Positions 1-6,131 of a stretch of 11,681 nucleotides of DNA are shown here, one piece after another. The notes beneath the pieces were generated by a model, which worked only from the letters and a program-made list of their open reading frames with translations, was not told the origin of the DNA and did no database searches. Origin of the DNA: SIG673 sp964570105 (GTDB taxonomy: Bacteria; Bacillota; Clostridia; Oscillospirales; CAG-272); contig CAZMWM010000061.1 in assembly GCA_964570105.1 (NCBI GenBank), positions 1 through 11,681 of the forward strand. The letters run 5' to 3'. Each line of letters opens with the position of its first letter. Position 1 is the stretch's first letter. The position numbers and the translations under genes were made by a program.

Positions 1-94
1 GATAAACCCCCGCCCTACGATCCCCCCGTTTTGGCGTAAAAAATGTTTCTAATGCAAGGTTGCAACCGTTTTTTCTTAAGTTGATGACATTGCC
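1..94. other. 3' flank of dusB, no gene seen
   Basis: This short stretch lies beyond the dusB stop codon and runs to the window edge. It contains a 10-bp loopless palindrome (GGTTGCAACC, 58-67) followed on the plus strand by six T residues, but a realistic loop leaves only about three base pairs, so I do not call a terminator. No reading frame with an SD was found. Confidence 0.4.
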
Positions 95-1066
95 TCACCG
101 GGAAAGCGCCTTCGTCATTATCAGACGAAGCTCCTCCGCACTCTCCGCGTGATTTAGGGCATTTCGCGCCGATGTGGCTTCCTTCACCCCTTTAAGATAG
201 TAAGACATCTGCCGTCTCGCCTCGCGCACACCGATATAACTGCCTTTGAAGCGCAGGAGCAGGTCAAGGTGCCAAAGAGCGACCTCGAGTATCTCGCCCG
301 AGGTCGGATATATCACCGGCAACCCGTCGATCGCCGCGGCAATTTGCCGAAATATCCACGGATCCCCCATCGCTCCCTGCGCGATGGCTAACCCATCACA
401 GCCGGTGCTCTCGAGTATCTCCTTCGCCACCTCTGCCGTATAGATACCGCCGTTTGCCACGACGGGAACGGACACTCTTCTTTTCACCTCGGCGACGGTA
501 GCGTGCTCGACCGGCGGAGCGTAATACTGCTCGCGCGTCCTGCCGTGAACACAGATGAGCGCCGCACCGTTCTGCTCGCACACCTGCGCAAGATACGGCG
601 CGTTTATATTTTCGGCATTCCAGCCTGTGCGCATCTTTACGGTGACGGGCTTCTTCTGCGCATCGCTCACCGCGCGTACTATCTCCCCGGCAAGCTTCGG
701 CTCCTTCATAAGGGCGCAACCGTCCCCGTTTCCGGCGACCTTGGGAACGGGACAGCCCATATTTATATCGATAGCGACGGCATCGGGAAAGCGCTCGGCA
801 AGCTCTGCCGCGGCGTAAGCCATAACGCTCGGCTCTCTGCCGAATATCTGTAGCGCTATCGGACGCTCCTCATCGGAAAAATCGGCAAGCTCCGCTGTCT
901 TTTTATCCTTATACCACATAGCCTTAGCCGATATCATCTCGCTGACCGTCATCTCCGCGCCGAAGCGTTTGGCGACCGTCCTGAACGCCCTGTCCGTCAC
1001 CCCCGCCATAGGGGCAAGGAGCAGACCGTGCGATATCGCCACGTCCCCAAGCTTAAAGCCTGCCAT
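95..1066 (-). CDS. dusB: tRNA-dihydrouridine synthase (DusB type)
   Basis: FMN- and NADPH-dependent enzyme that reduces specific uridines in the tRNA D-loop to dihydrouridine in the cytoplasm. Residues counted from the ATG at 1066: FMN-binding APMAGVTD at 18-25 near the start of the TIM barrel; INMGCP with the expected catalytic Cys105, followed by KVAGNGDG (109-116); KMRTGW (144-149); CVHGRTR (172-178); NGG (206-208); and phosphate-binding AQGAMGDPW (229-237). The C-terminal helical domain (about 245-323) fits the family, and 323 aa is a normal length. The frame also allows a TTG two codons upstream (1070-1072). I prefer the ATG because GGAGG at 1076-1080 is 9 nt from it and only 3 nt from the TTG. 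The gene is apparently monocistronic here: nrdG lies 245 bp upstream on the same strand and no clear promoter was found in between. DusB is the best subtype by the INMGCP/KV signature; another Dus subtype is possible but less likely. Confidence 0.95.
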   Translation of the reverse strand: MAGFKLGDVAISHGLLLAPMAGVTDRAFRTVAKRFGAEMTVSEMISAKAMWYKDKKTAELADFSDEERPIALQIFGREPSVMAYAAAELAERFPDAVAIDINMGCPVPKVAGNGDGCALMKEPKLAGEIVRAVSDAQKKPVTVKMRTGWNAENINAPYLAQVCEQNGAALICVHGRTREQYYAPPVEHATVAEVKRRVSVPVVANGGIYTAEVAKEILESTGCDGLAIAQGAMGDPWIFRQIAAAIDGLPVIYPTSGEILEVALWHLDLLLRFKGSYIGVREARRQMSYYLKGVKEATSARNALNHAESAEELRLIMTKALSR

Positions 1067-1311
1067 TATCAATGACCTCCGTAATTAGCGACGCTCACAA
1101 ACGCCGATACTGTGCAAAAGTGCAAAAGCCCAAATAAAAAAGCTTGTTTCACCGATCGAGGACGCATACCGCGCCGTCTCACCCGTAGGGCGTTTTGCAG
1201 ATAATTTTCAACCTTCTTCAACATACCGCCTGAACGTAACTTAAAATAATTCTCGGAGCGTAGCGATGGGAATTTTCCTCTTTTTACTTCTTCACTATTA
1301 CCTATTACTTC
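1067..1311. other. dusB-nrdG intergenic region
   Basis: This 245-bp gap has no supported gene. Its left end holds the dusB SD (GGAGG on the minus strand, 1076-1080). Its right third (about 1241-1319) is a repeat-like low-complexity tract listed separately. The middle shows a short direct repeat, TTTTGCAC twice in a row on the minus strand (about 1112-1127), but no convincing -35/-10 pair for dusB. Confidence 0.45.
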
Positions 1312-1319
1312 TTACTTTT
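1241..1319 (-). repeat. Low-complexity repeat tract plus imperfect hairpin at the nrdG 3' end
   Basis: Read on the minus strand, the tract starts within the last codons and stop of nrdG. It is made of short degenerate direct repeats of the form GAAGTAA / GTAATAG / GTGAAGAAG (about 1281-1318). An imperfect palindrome follows: AAAATTCCC (1268-1276) can pair, with a bulge and a mismatch, with GAGAATTATTTT (1243-1254) around a 13-nt loop, and the second arm ends in a T-rich run. That could act as a weak Rho-independent terminator for nrdDG. The arrangement resembles interspersed intergenic elements found in many Clostridia genomes, but copy number cannot be judged from one window. A chance A/T-rich spacer is the alternative. 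Confidence 0.4.
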
Positions 1320-1830
1320 GGCGCAGCCATACCGCGCCGTCTGCAAGTGAGCGTTTCACGTCTATTATTCGCTGGTTTGACGAGCCTCGGAAAACGAGAG
1401 AAGCACTGCCGAGCGCCGCGACGAAACGACCGTCCACCAAAACGTCCACACTCTCAAGGAGCGGCATAACACTATCGGAACAAGGAAGCTCCCCCGAGAC
1501 AAGCTCTTCGAACGTAAAGCCGGTATAGCACCAGATATCCTTCTCGGCAAAGCGTTTGCGAAAGGCGCGGCAAAGCTCCGCGAGCATTCCCCTGTTCTCA
1601 GGCTCGAACGGCTCACCGCCGAGCAGTGAAAGACCGGATATATAGCTTTTATCGCACGCATCGAGCACCTCCGCCGCCACGCTCGGAGTAAACGGATCTC
1701 CGTAGTCAAAATCCCAAGCCTCGCGGTTAAAGCACCCCTCACAGCGGTGTCTGCAACCGCTCACGAAGAGCGAGACGCGGACACCGTTTCCGTTGGCTAT
1801 ATCCCATTTTTTGATAGCTGCGTAATTCAT
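1312..1830 (-). CDS. nrdG: Anaerobic ribonucleotide reductase activating protein NrdG
   Basis: Radical SAM activase that binds a [4Fe-4S] cluster, cleaves S-adenosylmethionine and installs the glycyl radical on NrdD. The 172-aa protein is a normal length. It opens with MNYAAIKKWDIANG, typical of the family. The cluster motif CX3CX2C is at Cys26, Cys30 and Cys33 (SGCRHRCEGC), and the SAM-contacting GGEP is at 71-74. It lies 41 bp downstream of nrdD on the same strand and is almost certainly cotranscribed with it. Its SD-like GAAGGAAG (about 1845-1852) is about 14 nt from the ATG, longer than usual, but no better start exists and the N-terminus matches the family. The stop codon coincides with the beginning of a repeat-like tract, so the last few residues may have been altered by that sequence. 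Confidence 0.95.
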   Translation of the reverse strand: MNYAAIKKWDIANGNGVRVSLFVSGCRHRCEGCFNREAWDFDYGDPFTPSVAAEVLDACDKSYISGLSLLGGEPFEPENRGMLAELCRAFRKRFAEKDIWCYTGFTFEELVSGELPCSDSVMPLLESVDVLVDGRFVAALGSASLVFRGSSNQRIIDVKRSLADGAVWLRQK

Positions 1831-1871
1831 AATATGCCGTTATGCTTCCTTCGTTATATGCTCAAAAAGGC

Positions 1872-4049
1872 TCAAAGGTGCAATACTCGCTCCTTTATCT
1901 CTTGAGTCCTGCCTTGGTTCCAATACTGCGTTCCGATATATCCGCAGGTGCGTCTGGCGACGTTCATAGTGGTCTGGTCGCGGTTACCGCACTCGGGACA
2001 TTCCCAAACGAGCTTGCCGTCCTTGTCCTCAACTATGCGTATCTCGCCGTCAAATCCGCATTTCTGACAGTAATCGCTCTTGGTGTTCAGCTCCGCGTAC
2101 ATAATGTTATCGTATATGAAGCGCATCACAGAGAGCACGGCGTCGATATTGCCGAGCATATTCGGCACCTCGATATACGATATCGCGCCTCCGGGAGAGA
2201 GAGCTTGGAATTTTGCTTCCAGCTTGAGCTTGTCAAAGGCGTCTATCTCTTCGGTAACGTGAACGTGATAGCTGTTGGTTATATAGCTCTTGTCCGTAAC
2301 GCCCTTGACTATGCCGAAGCGGCTCTGAAGGCATTTTGCGAATTTATACGTGGTGCTCTCGAGCGGCGTGCCGTAGAGCGAATAATCGATATTCTCCTCA
2401 GCCTTCCAGCGAGCCGTGTATTCATTGAGCTTTTTCATTATCTCAAGCCCCAGCGCCTCCCCCTCAGGCTCGGTCAGCTTCTTTCCGATAAGGCTGTACA
2501 CGCATTCCCAAAGTCCTGCGTAACCGAGCGACAGAGTGGAATATCCGCCGTGCAGATATTTGTCAATGACCTCCCCCTTTTTGAGTCTGAGAAGCGCTCC
2601 GTGCTGCCAAAGTATCGGAGCGGCGTCCGAGACCGTGCCGGAAAGTCGCTCGTGACGGCACATCAAGGCTCTGTGGCAAAGCGTCATCCTCTCGTCGAAT
2701 ATCTGCCAGAACTTCTCGATATCCCCATCCGCGGAAAGTCCGATATCCACGAGATTTACCGTGACTACGCCCTGATTGAAGCGTCCGTAATACTTGGGCT
2801 TACCGTCCTCGTCCACGTAAGGCGTGAGGAAGCTCCGGCAACCCATACAGGTGTAGCAGTGCCCCTCTCCGTTCTTATCTATCTTGTTTTGAAGCATTAT
2901 CTTTTCGGAGATGTAATCCGGCACCATCCGCTTTGCCGTGCACTTAGCCGCAAGCTCGGTGAGATAATAATACTTGGAGCCGGGATGTATGTTGTCCTCC
3001 TCGAGCACGTAGATGAGCTTCGGAAACGCCGGAGTTACCCAAACGCCCTTTTCGTTCTTGACGCCCTCGTAGCGTTGCCTCAGCGTCTCCTCGATTATCA
3101 GCGCAAGATCTGCTCGCTCCGCGTCATTCTTGGCTTCTCCGAGGTACATAAATACCGTAACGAACGGAGCCTGACCGTTGGTGGTCATAAGCGTCACGAC
3201 CTGATACTGTATCATCTGCACGCCGTTACGCACCTCTTCGCGCAGACGCTTTTCCGTTATCGCGTCTATCGTCTCGGTATCTACGTTCTCGCCTACAAGC
3301 TTCATCTCGTCCTCAACGAGACGGCGAAGCTTTTTGCGGCTCACGTCAACGAACGGAGCCAAGTGCGTAAGGCTTATGCTCTGCCCACCGTACTGACAGG
3401 ACGCGACCTGAGCGATTATCTGCGTGGCTATATTGCAAGCCGTCGAGAAGCTGTGGGGCTTTTCGATCATCGTTCCGCTTATGACCGTGCCGTTCTGAAG
3501 CATATCCTCAAGGTTTACCAGATCGCAGTTGTGCATATGCTGAGCAAAATAGTCCGCGTCGTGGAAATGTATAAGCCCCTTGTCGTGCGCCTCGACTATA
3601 TCCGCGGGAAGGAGTAGGCGTCTCGTTATATCCTTGCTGACCTCGCCTGCCATATAGTCGCGCTGGACGCTGTTCACGGTGGGATTTTTGTTTGAGTTCT
3701 CCTGCTTTACCTCTTCGTTATTGCATTCTATAAGGCTGAGTATCTGCTTATCCGTGGTATTGGATCTTCTCACGAGCGCACGCTGATAGCGATAGGTTAT
3801 GTATCTTCTCGCCACCTCGAAGGCACGCAGAGCCATTATCTGATCCTCGACCATATCCTGTATCTCTTCAACGCTGAGCGCACGGTTCATATTGACCGCG
3901 GCGTGCTCCACCTCCGCGGCTATATTCGCGATCTGCTCCTCCGTCAGTCGGGACGTGCTTATCACGCTGTCGTTTGCCTTACTCACCGCTATAACTATCT
4001 TTTTCGGATCGAATACCTCCTCCGAGCCGTTTCTTTTGATTATGTTCAT
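1872..4049 (-). CDS. nrdD: Class III (anaerobic) ribonucleoside-triphosphate reductase
   Basis: Glycyl-radical enzyme that reduces ribonucleoside triphosphates to deoxyribonucleotides without oxygen; the classic class III reductant is formate. The protein has 725 aa. An N-terminal ATP-cone spans about residues 1-93 (MNIIKRNG.. to ..ARRYITYRY), so allosteric control by ATP/dATP is expected. The barrel follows, with an active-site cysteine loop CYTCMGCRSFL. The C-terminus has a four-cysteine zinc site (Cys661, Cys664, Cys684, Cys687) and the glycyl radical motif RRTCGYIG with Gly703, 22 residues from the end. All expected elements are intact. The start is supported by GGAGG at 4057-4061, 7 nt from the ATG. 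The gene is first in an operon with nrdG, and its upstream region has a perfect sigma-A promoter and paired NrdR-like boxes. Being strictly anaerobic in function, it supports an anaerobic host. Confidence 0.98.
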   Translation of the reverse strand: MNIIKRNGSEEVFDPKKIVIAVSKANDSVISTSRLTEEQIANIAAEVEHAAVNMNRALSVEEIQDMVEDQIMALRAFEVARRYITYRYQRALVRRSNTTDKQILSLIECNNEEVKQENSNKNPTVNSVQRDYMAGEVSKDITRRLLLPADIVEAHDKGLIHFHDADYFAQHMHNCDLVNLEDMLQNGTVISGTMIEKPHSFSTACNIATQIIAQVASCQYGGQSISLTHLAPFVDVSRKKLRRLVEDEMKLVGENVDTETIDAITEKRLREEVRNGVQMIQYQVVTLMTTNGQAPFVTVFMYLGEAKNDAERADLALIIEETLRQRYEGVKNEKGVWVTPAFPKLIYVLEEDNIHPGSKYYYLTELAAKCTAKRMVPDYISEKIMLQNKIDKNGEGHCYTCMGCRSFLTPYVDEDGKPKYYGRFNQGVVTVNLVDIGLSADGDIEKFWQIFDERMTLCHRALMCRHERLSGTVSDAAPILWQHGALLRLKKGEVIDKYLHGGYSTLSLGYAGLWECVYSLIGKKLTEPEGEALGLEIMKKLNEYTARWKAEENIDYSLYGTPLESTTYKFAKCLQSRFGIVKGVTDKSYITNSYHVHVTEEIDAFDKLKLEAKFQALSPGGAISYIEVPNMLGNIDAVLSVMRFIYDNIMYAELNTKSDYCQKCGFDGEIRIVEDKDGKLVWECPECGNRDQTTMNVARRTCGYIGTQYWNQGRTQEIKERVLHL

Positions 4050-4090
4050 ATCTTGACCTCCATCCTTATCATTGCCATAAGCGCGTTATT

Positions 4091-4119
4091 ATTATAACAA
4101 TATGTTGTGTGCTTGTCAA
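4091..4119 (-). promoter_or_regulatory. Consensus sigma-A promoter of nrdDG
   Basis: On the minus strand the -35 element TTGACA (4114-4119) and -10 element TATAAT (4091-4096) both match consensus exactly and are 17 bp apart. Transcription would start near 4084, giving a leader of about 35 nt that carries the nrdD SD GGAGG. Such a strong promoter would need repression, consistent with the palindrome lying in its spacer. Confidence 0.9.
4095..4110. promoter_or_regulatory. NrdR box 1 (in the nrdD promoter spacer)
   Basis: The 16-mer TAACAATATGTTGTGT matches the NrdR box pattern as I recall it (ACACWATATATWGTGT) at 13 of 16 positions and is centred on the palindrome ACAATA/TGTTGT. It lies between the -35 and -10 hexamers and overlaps the -10 edge, so a bound repressor would block RNA polymerase. 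NrdR is a Zn-finger/ATP-cone repressor of ribonucleotide reductase operons; its gene is not in this window. Confidence 0.8.
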
Positions 4120-4125
4120 GGGCTT

Positions 4126-4141
4126 TTTCAAGATATTGTGG
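4126..4141. promoter_or_regulatory. NrdR box 2 (upstream of the nrdD -35)
   Basis: The 16-mer TTTCAAGATATTGTGG matches the NrdR pattern at 11 of 16 positions, with the core CAAGATATTG nearly palindromic. Its centre is 31 bp from that of box 1, about three helical turns, which is the sort of paired spacing known for NrdR operators. It is weaker than box 1; the spacing is the main support. Confidence 0.7.
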
Positions 4142-4332
4142 TTAAATATTTTTAATGCCTCGCATCACCGCATCTCGGAAAGCTCCGGCGGACGATAAAA
4201 CAGCAAGTATCGCGAGATTTTTTTGCTCATGCGCAAAAAGTGACGTTTTTTTCTTTTCGAAGCTACTATAATGATAAAGGTGACACCTCAGCGGAAAGGG
4301 AGCTTTTGGAAAGAGCGCGTCGCCGATCACGC
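4142..4332. promoter_or_regulatory. nrdD-spoIIA divergent region, probable spoIIA promoter zone
   Basis: No gene is supported here. Plus-strand features, left to right: a hairpin TTTTTGC (4220-4226) / GCAAAAA (4233-4239) with a 6-nt loop; a run AAAAAGTGACGTTTTT (4235-4250) that can form an alternative A/T stem; a heptamer TTTCGAA (4255-4261) one base off the Spo0A box TGTCGAA; a perfect -10-like TATAAT (4267-4272) without a good -35 at 17 bp; and a perfect odd-centred palindrome AGGTGACACCT (4278-4288) where transcription from that -10 would start. I found no sigma-H style AGGAWWT/GAAT pair, which is what controls spoIIA in Bacillus subtilis. A purine-rich GAAAGGGAGCTTTT (4294-4307) resembles the SD-hairpins further downstream. 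Confidence 0.4.
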
Positions 4333-4386
4333 AAGAAAGGAAGCTTTCGTGTGAACGAAAGTCACGGTCATAAAAAATGGTATTGA
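4333..4386 (+). promoter_or_regulatory. spoIIAA leader: distant SD, hairpin and mini-ORF
   Basis: The sequence AAGAAAGGAAGC (4333-4344) is an SD-like site 33 nt from the spoIIAA ATG, and no SD lies closer. Directly after it CTTTCGT (4344-4350) pairs with ACGAAAG (4355-4361) around a GTGA loop of the stable GNRA class. CTTTC could instead pair back with GAAAG (4335-4339) and mask the SD, so two structures exclude each other. A GTG at 4351, 7 nt from the SD, opens an 11-codon frame (VNESHGHKKWY) ending in TGA at 4384-4386, overlapping the spoIIAA start at 4377 by 10 nt. Translation of spoIIAA by coupling to this mini-ORF is an inference. Confidence 0.5.
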
Positions 4387-4712
4387 CGGCGAAATACGAT
4401 TATTCGGACGGACGGCTGACCGTCTCGCTCAGCGGCGAGATAGATCATCATTCCGTCAGAGAGATACGGGGAGAGATAGACCGCCAGATATGCTATCGCC
4501 GCGCCGGTGAGGTGATATTGGACCTTGCCGGAGTGACCTTTATGGACAGCTCGGGGCTGGGACTGATATTGGGAAGATATACAAGAGCGAAGGAAAACGG
4601 CGGAGCTTTAAAGATAAAGGATCCCGGAAAAAGCGCTCAACGGGTGCTTAAGCTTGCGGGCACGGAAAAGCTCATCCCGATAATATACGGCGGCGACGGT
4701 CGGGCGGAATAG
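4377..4712 (+). CDS. spoIIAA: Anti-sigma F factor antagonist SpoIIAA
   Basis: STAS-domain anti-anti-sigma factor. The unphosphorylated form binds SpoIIAB and releases sigma-F in the forespore; SpoIIAB inactivates it by serine phosphorylation, reversed by SpoIIE (not in this window). The protein has 111 aa and one STAS domain over nearly its whole length. LSGEIDHHSVREIR (18-31) is typical of the family. The phosphorylation loop FMDSSGLGLILGRY (55-68) places Ser58 where the regulated serine is in Bacillus. The ATG at 4377 is the first possible start, since a stop codon lies two codons upstream, and the N-terminus aligns with the family. It has no SD at normal distance; the nearest, 33 nt upstream, is in the structured leader listed separately. 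First gene of the plus-strand spoIIA operon, followed by spoIIAB after an unusually long 91-bp gap. Confidence 0.96.
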   Translation: MVLTAKYDYSDGRLTVSLSGEIDHHSVREIRGEIDRQICYRRAGEVILDLAGVTFMDSSGLGLILGRYTRAKENGGALKIKDPGKSAQRVLKLAGTEKLIPIIYGGDGRAE

Positions 4713-4807
4713 CGCCGCAGATACGGGGCGTTACGCGCGGCGGAATGCTCGAAAATACGTGAAGAAAGGAAGCCTTCTTACCCGTGAAGGCATGGTCGCG
4801 ATCATGA
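4713..4807 (+). promoter_or_regulatory. spoIIAA-spoIIAB spacer with second SD-hairpin leader
   Basis: Right after the spoIIAA stop, CGCCGC (4713-4718) can pair with GCGGCG (4737-4742), enclosing a small GCG-TTA-CGC stem. Then AAGAAAGGAAGC (4762-4773), identical over 12 nt to the element before spoIIAA, is followed by a hairpin GCCTTC (4772-4777) / GAAGGC (4786-4791) with an 8-nt loop. The SD is 31 nt from the chosen spoIIAB ATG. A GTG at 4784, 11 nt from the SD, opens a 7-codon frame (VKAWSRS) whose TGA overlaps the spoIIAB start as ATGA (4804-4807). The layout copies that upstream of spoIIAA. Confidence 0.5.
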
Positions 4808-5277
4808 AAAAGAAGCTGATAGATAAGGCGGAGCTGAGTTTTGACGCAATATCCGTAAACGAAAGCTTTGCGCGTTGCGCCGTGGCGGCATTTTGCGCAC
4901 AGCTCGATCCCACGATGGAGGAACTGACGGACATACGCACGGCGGTATCCGAGGCCGTGACCAACGCCGTGGTACACGGTTACCGCGGAAGGAGCAACGG
5001 CGTGGTCTACATAACGGTAAAGGCGTTCGACGACCGCAGTATAAGCATACGCGTAAGAGATAAGGGATGCGGCATCGAGGACGTAAGACGCGCAATGACG
5101 CCGCTCTTTACCACGGACGTGAGCGGTGAGCGCGGCGGAATGGGATTTTCCATTATGGAGAGCTTCACCGACGATCTCACCGTCCGCTCCTTTATCGGAA
5201 AAGGAACCACCGTAACCATGGAAAAAAAGCTGTGTGACGACAGCGTCGAGATTGGATGCGGAGACGGTGAGGAATAG
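4804..5277 (+). CDS. spoIIAB: Anti-sigma F factor / serine kinase SpoIIAB
   Basis: GHKL-fold protein that sequesters sigma-F when ATP-bound and phosphorylates SpoIIAA. It has 157 aa from the ATG at 4804, a little longer than the Bacillus protein (about 146). The N-box SEAVTNAVVHGY (49-60) carries the Mg/ATP residues Glu50 and Asn54. The G1 box DKGCGIED (86-93), G2 box GGMGFSIM (111-118) and GKGT (132-135) are intact. NESFAR (19-24) holds the arginine expected to contact sigma-F and SpoIIAA. The frame stays open upstream, with an ATG at 4792 and a GTG at 4759. I chose 4804 because MKKKLIDKAELSFDA fits the family N-terminus and the extra residues would be encoded by the leader hairpin. The C-terminal tail (about 143-157, acidic) is not part of the fold. 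Cotranscribed with spoIIAA and sigF. Confidence 0.95.
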   Translation: MKKKLIDKAELSFDAISVNESFARCAVAAFCAQLDPTMEELTDIRTAVSEAVTNAVVHGYRGRSNGVVYITVKAFDDRSISIRVRDKGCGIEDVRRAMTPLFTTDVSGERGGMGFSIMESFTDDLTVRSFIGKGTTVTMEKKLCDDSVEIGCGDGEE

Positions 5278-5321
5278 ATCGGTCGATTCGTACGGTATCA
5301 TTTGAGCGGAGGTGTTCTGCC

Positions 5322-6053
5322 GTGGCAAGCAGTGAGGTGCAAAATTCAAATCGCGAGCTTCTCGTGAGGATAAAGAGCGGTGACACTGCCGCTCTGGACG
5401 AGCTTGTGGAAAAGAATATGGGGCTGGTCAGAAAAGCCGCACTGCATTTCATCTCGTCCGGTGTGGAGCTTGACGATCTCGTCCAGATCGGCGTCATAGG
5501 AATGATAAAGGCGGCAAGGAGCTTTGATTTTTCGTTCGAAACCGTGTTTTCGACCTACGCCGTTCCGATGATAACCGGAGAGATACGCCGTTTCATCCGA
5601 GACGACGGTCCCGTGAAGGTCGGAAGAGAGCTTAAAAGCCGCGGCGCCAAGGTGATGAGCGCAAGAGAGAGCTTTATAAAAGAGAACGGAAGAGAGCCTA
5701 AGCTTTCGGAGCTGTCCGAAAAAGTGGGGCTTTGCGAACAGGATATAGTGCTCGCAATGGAAGCAAGCTCCGCGGTCTGCTCGCTCAACGATACCGTCGG
5801 GAACGAGGAGGACGGACTTACGCTCGAGGGCAGTATACCGGACGTCGAGAACTGCCCGGAGCGTATCACGGACAAGCTTGCGCTCGCCGAGGCGATACGT
5901 TCGCTTCCGCCGCTTTGGAGAGAGATAATAGCGCTGAGATATTATAAGGATATGTCACAGAGCGAGACCGGCAAGCTGCTCGGGCTTACACAGGTGAAGG
6001 TTTCAAGAGAGGAACAGAAGATACTTGACAGCCTGAGAGCGGCGCTTGCGTAG
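5322..6053 (+). CDS. sigF: RNA polymerase sporulation sigma factor sigma-F (SpoIIAC)
   Basis: First compartment-specific sigma factor of the forespore, held inactive by SpoIIAB. It has 243 aa. Region 2 (about 27-97) includes LDDLVQIGVIGMIKAARSF and the GEIRRFIRDDGPVKVGR stretch shared by the sigma-F/sigma-G group. Region 3 spans about 103-155, and region 4 (about 185-238) contains LPPLWREIIALRYYKDMSQS and a helix-turn-helix near 211-232. Position directly after spoIIAA-spoIIAB identifies it as sigma-F rather than sigma-G. It starts with GTG at 5322, supported by GGAGG at 5308-5312, 9 nt upstream. Unlike its two partners it has a normal, strong SD. The gap to spoIIAB is 44 bp. The operon ends at the hairpin near 6087. 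Confidence 0.96.
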   Translation: MASSEVQNSNRELLVRIKSGDTAALDELVEKNMGLVRKAALHFISSGVELDDLVQIGVIGMIKAARSFDFSFETVFSTYAVPMITGEIRRFIRDDGPVKVGRELKSRGAKVMSARESFIKENGREPKLSELSEKVGLCEQDIVLAMEASSAVCSLNDTVGNEEDGLTLEGSIPDVENCPERITDKLALAEAIRSLPPLWREIIALRYYKDMSQSETGKLLGLTQVKVSREEQKILDSLRAALA

Positions 6054-6086
6054 ACCGCCGTCCGCTTGAGGTATAGGAATACAGAA

Positions 6087-6118
6087 AACGCCCCACGTCG
6101 CATTGACGTCGGGGCGTT
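6087..6118. terminator. Convergent terminator between sigF and the DUF1015 gene
   Basis: AACGCCCC-ACGTC (6087-6099) pairs with GACGT-C-GGGGCGTT (6105-6118) around a 5-nt loop, giving a 13-bp GC-rich stem with one bulged C. On the minus strand it is followed by a short T stretch (CGTTTTCTGT), suiting termination of the leftward operon. On the plus strand the T run is absent, so termination of sigF there would rely on the stem alone. It lies 34 bp after sigF and 14 bp after the DUF1015 stop. Confidence 0.8.
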
Positions 6119-6131
6119 ATCTTGCGTATGC

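Noticed and set aside
58..75. Possible terminator GGTTGCAACC plus T run
   Set aside because: The palindrome has no loop; a realistic fold leaves about three pairs, too weak to call.
1842..3617. A 591-codon open frame on the plus strand opposite nrdD
   Set aside because: It is fully antisense to a complete, motif-bearing NrdD. Its translation shows no known domain, and it has no SD at a sensible distance. Codon bias in nrdD explains the lack of stops.
4240..4272. Sigma-A promoter GTGACG...TATAAT for spoIIAA
   Set aside because: The spacing is 21 bp and the -35 is poor; only the -10 resembles consensus, so it is mentioned but not called as a promoter.
4142..4330. A 62-codon minus-strand frame in the nrdD-spoIIA region
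   Set aside because: No SD and no recognisable sequence; it covers the promoter zone with hairpins and A/T runs. It would also have to be transcribed through the NrdR/nrdD promoter.
4672..5349. A 225-codon minus-strand frame opposite spoIIAB
   Set aside because: Antisense to SpoIIAB, which has complete kinase motifs; no SD or family match.
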